Source of the DNA: Anaeramoeba flamelloides
Taxonomy: Eukaryota; Metamonada; Anaeramoebidae
Length of the DNA stretch: 64,000 nucleotides
Direction of reading: 5' to 3'
NCBI GenBank assembly: GCA_027625915.1
Contig: JANTQA010000012.1
Location: 248,001 to 312,000 of the forward strand
Made by a program: the position numbers and the translations under genes. Below the pieces are notes generated by a model. That model was not told where the DNA came from and did not search any database. It saw nothing but the letters and a program-made list of their open reading frames with translations. Below, piece after piece: positions 11,400-22,429 of this stretch (its first letter is position 1; every line of letters begins with the position of its first letter).

Positions 11400-12322
11400 A
11401 AGTAACCTAGCGGCCCTTTTCCAGAATTTAAAAGAATTGAGAAAAAACAAAGATTTTACTTAATTCTTTTAAATTCTGGAAAACCTATGAAAAGCTAACC
11501 TAGGTTTTTTTTAATTTGTAAAATAAACCGAAAATTTCAAAAATTTTCTGTTTATTTCCCAAATTAAAAGAAAAACTAATGAAAGTGCCGTGGAGTGCCG
11601 TAGAGTGCATAGCTATTCCAGAATTTAAAAGGTTTGAGTAAAATCAAAGATTTTATTCTATTCTTTTGAATTCTGGAAAAACGAACGGCGGTTTTTTATA
11701 ATTCTTGAAATGTAAAAAAAATTAAATAAATTTTCTTTACATTTCAAAAAGTTGAAAAAAACCTAACGGAAAGTGCCGTAGAGTGCCTAGGTTTTTTTAA
11801 TTTTAGAAATAAAAAGAAAATTTTTGAAATTTTCTTTTTATTTCTAAAATTAAAAAAAACCTAACGGCGGTTTTCTTGAGGTTTTCAGTTTCATTTGTGA
11901 AGTGTTCTAGGGTTTTTTTGAGTTTTCTATTTATTTAGTAAATCTATCGATTTTCGTTAGGTTTTTTTTACTTTAGAAATAAACAGAAAATTTATTAAAA
12001 TTTTCGGTTTATTTCTAAAGTAAAAAAAACCTAGAACACTTTACAAATAAACAGAAAACTCAAGAAAACCTAACGGCGCTTTTCCAGAATTCAAAAGAAT
12101 AGAATAAAATCAAAGATTTTACTCAATTCTTTTAAATTCTGAAAAAGCTAACGGCGGTTTTTTTTAATTTGAGAAATAAACCGAAAATTAAATAAATTTT
12201 CAGTTTATTTCTAAAATTAAAAAAAAACCTAACGAAAGTGCCTAGGTTTTCCAGAATTCAAAAGAATAGAGAAAAATCTTTGATTTTACTCTATTCTTTT
12301 GAATTCTGGAAAACCTAACGGC
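11400..12322. repeat. Nested hairpin-module array (about 0.9 kb)
   Basis: At least nine inverted repeats are stacked here. Type A has arms CCAGAATTCAAAAGAAT / ATTCTTTTGAATTCTGG. Type B has TTTAATTTGAGAAATAAA arms. Type C has TGAAATGTAAAGAAAAT arms. Type D is GTTTTCTTGAG...GTGTTCTAGG and encloses another hairpin. Modules start near TAGGTTTT and end AAAACCTA, with spacers CTAACGGCGG or GTGCCGTAGAGTGCC. No coding sequence is present. Transcribed as part of the intron, the array would be highly structured RNA. Confidence 0.8.
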
Positions 12323-12774
12323 AAACAGAAGGTAATTTTGTTGAATCACCTCTCTTCACTTTTAATAAAATAAAAAAATCAATGATGACTAATTTAAACC
12401 AATAAATAAATTGTGTAAAATTTTCTATTTTTATTTTCTAATTTTTGAATTCAATAAATATTATTAATATTTATTTTAGAATTATAAAATTTGTTTGATT
12501 GTCTTTTTTTGATTAAAAATATTTAAATTAAGAATTATTAGAATTTGATAAGTGTTTTTAAAATTAGTAAAAGAATTGTTTATCAAAATATTTTTTTTTA
12601 TAATTGTTTAAAAAATTCTTGAAGTATTGTTATCTATATATATATAGTTAAATTGTCTTTGAAATATACCCAATTATTTAGACCAAGTTATTTTACTAAT
12701 TTTACTTGAGGATCAATTCAATAATGATTGTTAAAGACTCTATTCTTTTGAATTTTGGAAATTATATGCACTTC

Positions 12775-13120
12775 CCAAAATCCCTAATTTGAATTAGGGA
12801 TATTGCTGAACCAAGTGAGAGAGCGAATCTGGTCAATTTGTCACAAAAATTGGATTCACTCTCCATAAATTGATTTGGATTTTGTTCCAATTTCATTCAG
12901 GTTGAATTTTTATAAGAGTCAAAAAGATTTAAATCAGTTTGGGGATTTCTACAAAGAATTAGTGTTTATATGGGAAATAAGTCGATTAAAAATGAAAAAA
13001 ATACTTCTAATGGTGACTTTATGAAAGAATGAATGATGATTGAGAATCAGCATAAAGACATTCTTTTTGATTGTTTCAGATTAGATGCTTGTGCACTTTA
13101 CGACTAATTTAATATCAGTT
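12775..13120 (-). mobile_element. tRNA-derived SINE, copy 1 (antisense, diverged)
   Basis: Reverse complement of the SINE at 56313-56691: CCCTAATTTGAATTAGGG, CCAAGTGAGAGAGCGAATC and AAAGAATTAGTG match in order. The tRNA-like head (around 13070-13120) is badly eroded and the last 50 bp of the 3' end are missing, so it is older than the intron 5 copy. Confidence 0.65.
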
Positions 13121-13944
13121 CTCAAAAACAATTCCATTTGATCTTTGTTGGTATATTTTTTTCTTTTATTTAAAATGTTTAAAATTCTGGGAAAGAGTTC
13201 TGTTTATAGCCTCGTTTTAAGATCTTAAGGTTATGTTTGATCATAATGAGAGAATGTGCGGGGAGGGGAATTATTGGGAATCTGAAATAAGCAAGAAATC
13301 AAAAATAATTTTTTATTATTAAAATCTGTATTCATTAATTTAAATATTTTCTCTCAAAGTTCAATATGGAAGACTGAATTAAAATTCTGAAAATATCATT
13401 TCTAATTGGTTTCGAAAGGGATCTTGGGGTTTTTTCAAAAAATATTAATTCTCAAAATATTTGAAGAATGATAAATCATAATTTTCATTGATAAATTGGA
13501 AAATATTTTATCTTGAATAAAAAGACAAATAAAATTAAACAAACTGATTCTTCATTTGGTGAAATTGGGTAGCTTTTAAAAAATTGAAGTGTCAGGGATT
13601 TCTAAGAGTTTTTCAAAATTGAGTTTCTTGTTTTCAAAAATCAAAAAGAGATTTTTTTAGATTTCTTTAATGATTAAAAACTGAATTTTTGAAAAAAAAA
13701 AAGAAACTTAATTAAATAGTTTTTTTACTTCTCTTTTAGGTTTAAAGTCTCAATCTTGAGTTCTTATTTTTGAAGTGTTTATTGAAATACTCTTTCTTTG
13801 TTATTTTTTTATTTTTTCGGAACTATTTCTTCAAGTTTTTCTCTTGATGTAAAAAAGAAGAAGAATATTTTTGAGGAAAAAATGAACTATGAGCAAAAAA
13901 AAGAAAAAAAAAAAAAATCAAAAAAGAAAGTTGAAAAAGGTTAC

Positions 13945-14575
13945 CATAATTATTAAGACCAAAACCATATAATTTTCCATCAGTTTTTGTTATAAACGTA
14001 TGATCCGAATGACCACCAAATACATTAGCAACGTTTTCATGTAATTTTTGGATATCTACATAAGATTCTGTAATTTCTGGTTTTCCCAACTTTCCAGCAG
14101 TAGAATTACCACACCCAAACAAAACATTTGTTGTTTTGTTTAAAAAAAATGAAGAGAAACCAATACAAGAGATTTGATCAATGTTTTCTTCTTTTAAAGG
14201 TTCAATTAAAGTTGGTTTTTCGACATCACGGTCGTTGTTGTCAAAACCAAGTTGTTTTTTTTCACTTTGACCCCAACTATAGACCTTGGGTTTTTCTTCA
14301 TTTGAGAGCGCCAGGAAATGATAATAGCCAGAAGCAATACTTTTCATTGGTGGTAGGTTTTCAAATTGTTGTAGCTTCTCGTGATAATTCTTTACCGTTG
14401 ATTGGTATAGTTTGCCTTCGGAACTCAAAAAGACAATTGTATTTTTATCAATTGCAGCAACATCAACAATCTTTGTAACTTCTTCAGGAAAGGTTTTTAT
14501 TGGATCCAAGGTTTCATATTTTTTTGTTTGTTTAGTTTTTCCAGTGATATCACCAAGAGACTTAATATTGGACAT
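13945..14575 (-). CDS. RCC1-BTB gene 1, exon 1 (N-terminal RCC1 blades)
   Basis: The ATG at 14573-14575 lies in a context shared with the other copies (CAAATTAATGTCC). The exon encodes residues 1-210 plus the first base of Gly211 and ends at a GT donor (13944-13943). RCC1-like blades are visible: NTIVFLSSEGKLYQ, SIASGYYHFLALSN...VYSWG, CIGFSSFFLN...LFGCG and NVFGGHSDHTFITKTDGKLYGFG. No signal peptide or membrane segment is present, so it is probably intracellular. Reading past the donor gives only low-complexity Phe-rich sequence, which supports splicing to 2056-3131. The total of 1707 nt keeps frame. Confidence 0.85.
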
Positions 14576-15041
14576 TAATTTGAAATTTTCGAAATTATTG
14601 GTTTTTTTTTTGAAAGTTTTTGGAAGTTTGAGTTTTGAGTTGAGAAAAAAAATTCAGAAAAAAATGAAATATGTTTTTAGAAAAAAAAATTTAAACTCAA
14701 TATTTGTTTGCATTATTCATTTTCAATTTTTTTGGATTATTTCTGAATTTTTATTGGAATGATACAGTTTTTAAAAGTCAGATAGAAATTTACTTTACTT
14801 TTTGCTTTCAGATAAATTCGTCAATTTGAGAGAACCAAAAGTCGACACACATTTAATGAATTATTTTAAAAAGGGTGAATTCGAAAAGACTAAAAACAAA
14901 GAACAATTTGTATGAATAAACTATTTTTCAGTCAAAGGGATCCAGTTGTAATTGGTGAAATATATGTGTTTAAAGGCTTTGTATAGATATTAGAAGAAAA
15001 AATTTATTCTGGAAATTTTCCAAAATAGAAATCATTGTTTA
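14576..15041 (-). promoter_or_regulatory. 5' flank of gene 1
   Basis: This presumably holds the promoter and 5' UTR. The first 200 bp, including GGATTATTTCTGAATTTT and AAAAGTCAGATA, match the flank of gene 3 at 37123-37400 but not those of genes 2 and 4. No TATA-type element can be singled out in such AT-rich DNA. Confidence 0.4.
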
Positions 15042-15914
15042 CCATTGTGAAAAAAATTTGGGTCATTTTGAAAAAATTGTTTCAGTCAAAAATTTGTTTT
15101 CGTTTGTTTAAATAATAAATATTAGCAAAATGATTTTTGATCAAAGTAAAATTTTATGAACAAATCTTACATTTATGAAAAACCAAAGTCATTATCAATA
15201 ATAATTTTCAAAGGCAATATTAAATCGTTGCATTTTGATTTTTTAGAATTACTGTAGAACTCCAAAAAAACAAAAATTGAATTTTAATTGTAAACTTTAC
15301 TAAAAATGTTAATTTTTTTTTATTAGATTACATTCCAAGATCAAGTTAGTAATTGTTTGGGAAGACCAAAAATTAATAACTGTTTTAAATTAAAGTTTGT
15401 CTATGGGGATTTTTAGAATTTAAATGGTTTCTGAAATCTTGGTATTTCGCTATTTTGAAGTTTTGATTGTAAAACATTATTGGAAAAAAATCTCTTTTGA
15501 AAAAATAGCTGTTTTTGGAAGATTTTAATATTCGATTTGGTTTAAAAGGGTATTTAAGATTAACCTTGATAAATTTGCGTTAATTAACAATGTTAAGTAT
15601 ATTATTGAATTAATAGATTGTAATATTTCCTAATAAATAGTTCTCTTATTTTTAGTAAAGTTTATAATTAAAATTCAATTTTTATTTTTTTAGAGTTCTA
15701 CAGTAATTCTAAAAAATCAAAATGCAACGATTTAATATTGCCTTTGAAAATTATTATTGATAATGACTTTGGTTTTTCATAAATGTAAGATTTGTTCATA
15801 AAATTTTACTTTGATCAAAAAATCATTTTGCTAATATTTATTATTTAAACAAACGAAAACAAATTTTTGACTGAAACAATTTTTTCAAAATGACCCAAAT
15901 TTTTTTCACAATGG
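15042..15914. mobile_element. Foldback element with about 270-bp terminal inverted repeats
   Basis: The arms at about 15042-15310 and 15650-15914 are almost perfect inverted copies, starting CCATTGTGAAAAAAATTTGG. TTA is present on both sides (15039-15041, 15915-15917). The central 340 bp are unique and non-coding. The TWA-type duplication is compatible with a Harbinger-like non-autonomous element. High arm identity suggests recent insertion or arm homogenisation. Confidence 0.75.
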
Positions 15915-15917
15915 TTA

Positions 15918-16670
15918 CACATTTTTTCACATTTTGATTTTAATTTTTTGATTTTTTTTTTTCAAACGTAATTCAGTTACAAAAATTTTTTATTTCAAGA
16001 TCAATAGTCACTTGGTAAAAATGTGTTATTCTAATGTTATTAAAACCATGTAAAGATTTTGGAGAAATCATATTGATTTCGATTGCAATTCTATTCAATC
16101 TTTTATTTGATATTTAATTAATAAATGTGAAAAATTTTCACTTCATTTTTATCTCCTTTTTTAAATATAGACCACAAATACCAACACACTTCGTTTTGGG
16201 ACTTGGTTTGTAAAAGAAAAGTATGGAAAATGAAGTGAAAAATGTTTCATATTTGTTATTCAAATATCAATAGAAGTTAAAAACCAACATTGCTTTTTTT
16301 CTCAATGAGGTCATAAGAATTTTGAGTTTTTCAATTTTTAAGAAAATCTATTGATTAATTAGTTTTCTTACTTACATATATCAAGATTTCTTTGATGTGT
16401 ATTATTCTACTTTTTTCTTATTTTATCTTCAAAGACCAATTTTTTGAATAATTGATATTTGAAAAATGTGGTTTTTTTGGATTTTTTGGGTAACCTTTGA
16501 CTGAAATAGAGTTTATATTCACCCAGTACAAGATACGAGGTGACAGATGGTACTGGAAATTCAATTCAGTTCACTTTGGTTTGAAATTGCTTTGTTGATA
16601 TCTAGTTTGCTTAATATTGATCAGAGTGAGTTAGTCCACAAATTCGAATCGTGAACAAGTTTACAAATTA
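15918..16670. other. Intergenic stretch between genes 1 and 2
   Basis: No gene is visible. About 16170-16270 (CTTCGTTTTGGGACTTG) resembles about 24180-24290 and 38455-38560 and may be a diverged repeat. Otherwise nothing is recognised. Confidence 0.4.
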
Positions 16671-16866
16671 CAGTCAGTTTCACTTTTAAGGCACAAACTT
16701 ACAACGAAATTTAAGGTACAAAAAAAATCTCAAATTAAAGCACAAAATTCAAATTCTAGTAAATTAAATTGTAAAAAAAAAAATTCCAAATTTTGTGCCT
16801 TAATTTGAGATTTTTTTGTGCCTTAAATTTCGTTGGAAGTTTGTGCCTTAAAAGTGAAACTGACTG
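16671..16866. mobile_element. Mariner-like MITE, copy 1 (196 bp)
   Basis: Almost entirely palindromic: CAGTCAGTTTCACTTTTAAG at the left is mirrored at the right by CTTAAAAGTGAAACTGACTG. TA on both sides (16669-16670, 16867-16868) fits Tc1/mariner-type insertion. A second copy is at 28824-29017. It has no coding capacity. Confidence 0.75.
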
Positions 16867-17945
16867 TATTATAATGATTTTTTATTTTTTTACTTCTGAT
16901 AAGAACCTAAAAAAAAAAAAAAAAAACTATAAAATTATGTGAGGCATAACCAAAGGAATCGCAACAACTTATAAAAAATTTGGAAAAGGTAAAAAGTCTA
17001 AAAAATTGGAAATTTTCAAAATTATTAAAATGTAAATACTGCCTTAAATTTTTAAAAATTATTCTTTATTTCTTCCCTTCTTTAAAAAAATAGAATATTA
17101 AATATTCAATCATATATATATACTCCATTTCACTAGAGGGGCTTAGCCAAAAATTAAAAATTCACTTTTTTTTAATAATAAACCAAACTAAGATTGTTTA
17201 GAAGGATGAGAAATAATAAACTTTGGATTAGAGTTGATAATCATAGACGAAACACTTGAATTCACTATTAATTTTGTAAAAAAAAAAAATGTTAAAAAAT
17301 TTTTTGGGACCTATTCATTAGAAATACCACATGCAAAATTTCTCAATTTCTTTAGGAAATTAAAATTGTTGAGAATAAAATTTTTAAATACGTATATTTC
17401 TTCATTTCAATAGAGAATTAACAAATCCTTACTTTTATTAATGTTAATTTGGACTTTTAACCATATTTTTTTTAATTTATACTTTCAAACAATTTTTTTT
17501 TTTTTTTATACATTTTTTAAAAAAAATATAAAATAAGAAAAAAAGAAAAAATTTAAATCCGAAAAAATGAATTGACAAAATTAGAATAAATGATTTAAAA
17601 ATTCTAAAAATTAATTTGAAGAAGAATAATGAATTAAACTGATAGAATATGTTCTATTTCTTCATTAAAATTGGGCCATTTTGACTGAAAAATGTTTATT
17701 TTATTTTATCTTTATTATTATTTAAGGGGGGGGGGGTTAATTTACCCATCTTATGGGAAATTATTAACAAAAAAGATTTATTTATAAAAATCCAATGTTA
17801 AATAAAATGAAAACTATAATAATGGAAATAAAAATAAAAATATAAATTAAATAAATGATTAATTTTATTAACTTGGAAAAAAAATAGATTTGAATATTTA
17901 AAAAAGTTTTCTCTAAATTAAAAATAACGAATTTGTTTGATAAAA
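16867..17945 (-). other. 3' flank of gene 2 (duplicated flank type B)
   Basis: Non-coding. The landmark GAATATGTTCTATTTCTTC and the following GCCATTTTGACTGAAAAA recur at about 39667-39735, 3' of gene 4. An 11-base G run sits at 17726-17736. A candidate poly(A) signal AATAAA is at 17864-17869. Confidence 0.55.
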
Positions 17946-19033
17946 TTATAGTTTAGAATATTTTTCAAAAATATCCATCATTGGTATTCTGGGATTTAAT
18001 TGATAATATTCAACAATATCTTCAAATTCTTCTTTGATGAATTCTTGGTCAGTGTCTGCAGTGATGGGTAGTTCGTCAGTGTATAAAAATGAAATTATTA
18101 ATTCAATGGTTTCTAATGATTTGTCAGAATAATCTTTGACTTTTTGTAAATTTTCTTCAAGATTTTGAAACATATTCAAAAATAATCCACTTCTGGCTGC
18201 TAAGATAAATTTATGAATATATAATTCTTCTTCATCATCTTCTTCATCATCTTCTTCTTCATTTTTCACAACAAGTTTAAAATCAGAAGTTTGTTCATCA
18301 AATAATAATTGTTTTAAATCATTTTTTAATAATTTGGTTTTTTGTGCATTTTGGATTCCAAAATGATTTAAAATTTCATTTGTTCTTTTGAAATTGATCA
18401 TTTCATCACAATAAATCCATTTTAACAAATCTTGAATTTCATTTAATTTGCAATTTGATTCCAAATATTTTTTGATCAAATCAAATGTTTTTCCAATCCT
18501 TGTTTCAATTAATATTTTATGAACTGGTATATTTTGGATATTACAATCAGAAATGTATCCATTTTTTAATAACTTTTCAAGATCTTGAGTCAAATATGAA
18601 TTTGATTTTAAGAAGAAGATTAAATTTTCATCACAGCATTTTATTTGATTATAAGTTGAAAGATCATTGGTTAGATTATTTCCGGTTTGAATTTTTCTAA
18701 TTACTGATGAATTATTGAGATTAGAACCATTAAATTTCCCCTGAAACCAAATTTCGTTCTCTTGTGTTAATATTGCAAATAACTCATATCCACAATTAAA
18801 ATCTTTAATGATTGTGTTATTATTTTTAAATTGTGGATATTGTTTAAATTCTGTTAAATCACTTCCAAACCCGGTCAATATTTTAGAACCAGTTACATAA
18901 AGTTTTCCATCATTTGTCAGAATAGAGGTAAATCGGGATACAACTCCGATTTTTGAAATGTCTTCAACAGGGAATTCAAGTTTGATCTGGGTTGGTGTTA
19001 AAGCATTAATTCTATGTCCTAGTCCTAATTCAC
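17946..19033 (-). CDS. RCC1-BTB gene 2, exon 2
   Basis: This exon joins exon 1 at 24780-25407 into a 571-residue protein. The acceptor AG is at 19035-19034 and the junction reads GGELGLGHRINALTP. The frame is open from there to TAA at 17946, although two stretches (ISKIGVVSRFTS, TGSKILTGFG) differ from gene 1. The domain order is the same: final RCC1 blades, a short BTB-like segment, then BTB/POZ. The acidic insertion is longer (EEEDDEEDDEEE) than in gene 1, reflecting GAA/GAT repeat change. No lesion is visible, so the gene is likely functional. Confidence 0.85.
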
Positions 19034-19505
19034 CTTTTTATTTTTTATTTTTTTAAATTATTTTTTATTTTATAAATCGAAGAATTTTTTTTAATTTTTT
19101 ATTTTTTTGTTTTTTTATTGATTTGGAAAAATCTAATTATATTTAATTATTTATATTAATTGGATTTAATGTTAGAAATATAAAGAAATAATAAAAAAAA
19201 AATTTTTATTTTATTTTTATTATTATTATAAAGTGGTAATATTAACCATATACTTATGACATTTGGATTTCTTTTTTATTTTTTTCAAATTCGTGTAAGA
19301 GTGCAAAAGAAAAAAGTTGGGCGTAATAGATAGTAATAATTAAATAGTTTTTTCCATAATTTAAATGAATTAGAATATAATTTTTGATTAAAATCTATTT
19401 TTTTAAATATTATTAAATAAACCTAAAGACAAAAAATAATTTCTTTAAAATAGAATCGCTCTCATTTTAGATTAAAACTCATAAATTTGGGAATATATGA
19501 AACCA

Positions 19506-20658
19506 GCGAATAAAAGCGAAGCGAAAATCTGCGAATAGGAAAATTATTTTTTTTCGTGGTTGAGTAGTGACCATCTAAGATTGAAAATACATGTTTATAT
19601 CATCACCTAACAACATTATATACTTTTAATTATTACAAAGCTGATCGATGATGAAAAAAAACATTACCCGTTTTTGGTCATTTTTGCCGAAAAATCCAAA
19701 AAAAAAAATGCGCTTATTTGCGAAAAATCTTTTTAATTTTGCGAAAAAAAGCGAACTGTTGACATTATGTTGACATTTGTGTTGACATTTGTGTTGACAT
19801 TCTGCGAAAATTTTGCGAATAGTTGAAATTTTTTAGGTTAACATTTCATTTTTTTTGGTGTTAACATTGAAAACATGTCAACATTTTCAGATTAATAATG
19901 TTGTCATTTTTTCAATGTTAACATTTTTTGAAATTTAATGTTGACATTGACTATGTTAACATGTTAAAATGAAAATGTTGACATTTTTTATGTCAACACA
20001 TTCAAATAAAATTTCGCAGAATTAGTTTAGGGTATGTTAGTACATGTTAGGGTATGTTAGGGTAGGGTAGGTGGGTTAGGTAAAGTAGGTTAGGTTGGTG
20101 GGTTAAGATATGCATGGTATAGATATGGGTGGGTATGTATGGTAGGTTAGGGTAGTGTAGGTTAGGTTAGGTTAGGTTAGGTTAGGTTAGGTTTGCTTAG
20201 AGTTGATAGTAGCAATATTTTTGAAGTGTTAACTTTCATCATAAAAAGTTTACATACTGTTAACATTTACATAATAAAAGGTTTACATATTGTTAACATT
20301 TACATCATGTCAACAGTATTTCAACAAAAAAAAAATGAAAGTTGATCATTTTTCATTATGTCAACATATACTGTATAATGTTGACATAATGTTAACATCC
20401 CAAACAGGTTAACAGCATGTTAACACATATCGCATATTTTCGCAATTTATTTTTAACAAAAAAATAGCAAAAAATGCCTAAAAAGGCCTAAAAAGGGTAT
20501 GGTTTTTTTTCATGGTCGATCAGCTTTGTAATAATTAAGAGTATATAATGTATTTAGGTGATGATATAAACATGTATTTTCAATCTTAGATGGTCACGAA
20601 TCAATCACGAAAAAAAATAATTGACCTGTTCGCAGATTTTCGCTTCGCTTTTATTCGC
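19506..20658. mobile_element. Foldback element with GTTGACAT repeats and a G-rich core
   Basis: The inverted arms are about 185 bp (19506-19690 and 20475-20658) and begin GCGAATAAAAGCGAAGCGAA. The interior is filled with variants of GTTGACATT and TGTTAACAT on both strands. In the middle (20026-20200) is a G-rich stretch built of GGTTAG / GGTAGG units. No protein is encoded. Modular sub-terminal repeats are typical of foldback-type DNA transposons, but I do not recognise this family. Confidence 0.75.
20026..20200 (+). repeat. G-rich GTTAG minisatellite
   Basis: GTTAG is repeated six times at 20161-20190, preceded by degenerate units (GGGTTAGG, GGTAGGTGGG, GGGTAGTG). The strand is G-rich in otherwise AT-rich DNA and resembles telomere-like TTAGG repeats or a G-quadruplex-prone tract. 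It forms the loop of the foldback. Confidence 0.8.
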
Positions 20659-20679
20659 ATTTTGAAAAAGCTGCCATAA

Positions 20680-21960
20680 ATTTCATAAATTATGTAAATA
20701 GATATTCTTATGTTTATGATAAGAATAAAATGGAAACAAAATCTTGGAATTAACGTAAAAAATATTTCAATTTAGAAATTATTGTGATATCGATCATTTT
20801 TTATCGAAATTCATTTTCTATAAAGTAAATCGAACAAATTTGGATTAAAGAACTCATCCACATTAATTAAAACAATCAAAATAATATCTTTGTTATTTTT
20901 TTCAAAAAAAAATATTAGAAAAAATATAAAAAATGATGCTATATTTTTCAGATCTACATCACTTGTTATATTTGATATTGTTTACCAAATGTTGTTGTAT
21001 TTGTATAAGCTTTTCATTTCTGGATAGAAAAAAATAATCTAAAATTTAATAAAAATTTGGAAAAATTTATTTAAATAAAAATATTGAGAGTAATTATTTA
21101 AAGTGTTGTATAAAGTGTTTTTATATGATTGAAAATTCAAATTAGAAAAGTGAAAATTTCTCTTTAAAAATATTGAATCAATTATTTGAAATAAATTGGT
21201 AGAATTTTAATTTTTCTTTTCACTAAAAAATCTTATTAATGTGTACTTTAAAATGAAATAAAAATATGAGTTTTCAGAATAAATAATTTATATTTTGATG
21301 TCAAAAATTGTGTTAAAGAAAGTAGGTAATTAGATAATATTAGTTGGAAAAATTCGTTTCATTTTTTTTTTATTTTTTTTAAAAAAAAAGAAATTGACAG
21401 AATTTTTTTAAATAGAAAATAACGAATTATTTTTTATTTTTTAAGTAAAGTTTATTGCTTTATATGTTTAATGGTACATACATTTACTCTTATCAAAACC
21501 AAATTGATGTCAAATAAATTCCAGATGAAGTTTCAATGTGCCATGAGAGTTTGGAACAATTTTTCAAAGAAATTCAAATATAAATGATGATCTTTTATAT
21601 TTGTTGTTTTTAACATTTCTAACTATTTTCGAGAAAGATCGCAAAGTGTGAAAAAAAAATAAAAAAAAATTTTGTTTTTTGGTTTTAGGTTTTATATTTT
21701 TTTAATATTTTTTACGCTCAAAAAATAACATCCGCTATTGATTTTTTTTTGAAAAAAAAAACATCTGAATATATTTTTCTCTCAATGCATTCGCATCTCA
21801 AAAAGAAATATATTCGATATTTTTTTTTAAAAAAATCAATAACTGCTGATATTATTCAAAATATCGAAACATTATTTATTTTGTCATGGTAAATGATAAA
21901 TTATATTATGATTCTTTATTAAAATTTCGAAACATAAATTTAAAAATTAGGGAAGTGCCT
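20680..21960 (+). mobile_element. LINE family 1 3' fragment, split by an insert
   Basis: 20680-20900 matches the LINE C-terminus (LCKNRYSYVYDKNK-like, then DIDHF). 21855-21960 continues it (LFILS, NDKLYYDSLLKF, IREVP). Between them about 950 bp are inserted, including a hairpin CTATTGATTTTTTTT / AAAAAAATCAATAAC near 21735-21845. The inserted sequence is otherwise unrecognised. Confidence 0.6.
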
Positions 21961-22400
21961 TAGAGTACCTTAGAGTGTTGTTGAGTACCTAAGTTTTCTT
22001 GAGTTTTCTATTTATTTGTAAAGTTTTCTAGGTTTTTTTGAGGTTTTCTATTTTATTTGTGAAGTGTTCTAGGTTTTTTTTACTTTAGAAATAAACAGAA
22101 AATTTATTAAAATTTTCGGTTTATTTCTAAAATAGAAAAAACCTAACGAAAATAAATAGATTTTCGTTAGCTTTTTTTGAGTTTTCTATTGATTTGTGAA
22201 GTGTTCTAGGTTTTTTTGAGGTTTTCTATTTTATTGTGAAAATCTATTGATTTTCGTTAGGTTTTTCCTAGTTTTCTATTTATTCGGAAAATCGATAGAT
22301 TTTCGTTAGGTTATTTCTAAAGTAAAAAAAACCTAGAACACTTTACTAATAAAACAGAAAACCTCAAGTAAAGCTAATACACTCTACGGAACTCACTCTA
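21960..22400. repeat. Hairpin-module array in intron 2
   Basis: The array begins GAAGTGCCTTAGAGTACC at the LINE 3' end. It contains type B and D modules (GTGTTCTAGG / CCTAGAACAC; TTTAGAAATAAACAGAAAAT / its complement) with CGTTAGG spacers and ends AGCTAATACACTCTACGG. The modules are nested as in intron 1. Confidence 0.7.
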
Positions 22401-22429
22401 AATTATCAATGGTAAATTAGTAATTTAGA

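Larger units (their letters stand above)
3132..13944 (-). other. Intron 1 (10.8 kb), packed with mobile elements
   Basis: The intron is bounded by GTAACC at the donor (13944-13939) and an A-rich tract ending in AG at the acceptor. It separates two halves of one RCC1 blade. It contains a TTAA-bounded repeat interrupted by a LINE (3434-7559), a Harbinger-like MITE (8350-8803), a shared intron block (about 9010-9440), a SINE-like element (about 9410-9965), an inverted TTAA repeat (10162-10859), a hairpin array (11400-12322) and an antisense SINE (about 12775-13120). The last 800 bp before exon 1 match the other introns and are backbone. Stretches at 7564-8349, 8804-9010 and 10864-11140 show nothing recognisable. 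Confidence 0.75.

Noticed and set aside
11400-12322. CRISPR-like array
   Set aside because: The repeats are inverted rather than direct, spacers are not unique, and the context is eukaryotic introns.
14128-14762. Plus-strand reading frames opposite RCC1 exon 1 (also at 25247, 45344)
   Set aside because: They are antisense shadows of the conserved RCC1 exon; codon-level conservation follows the minus strand.
20158-20196. Chromosome end or interstitial telomere scar
   Set aside because: The GTTAG units sit in the middle of an inverted-repeat element rather than at a breakpoint, and the organism's telomere repeat is unknown.
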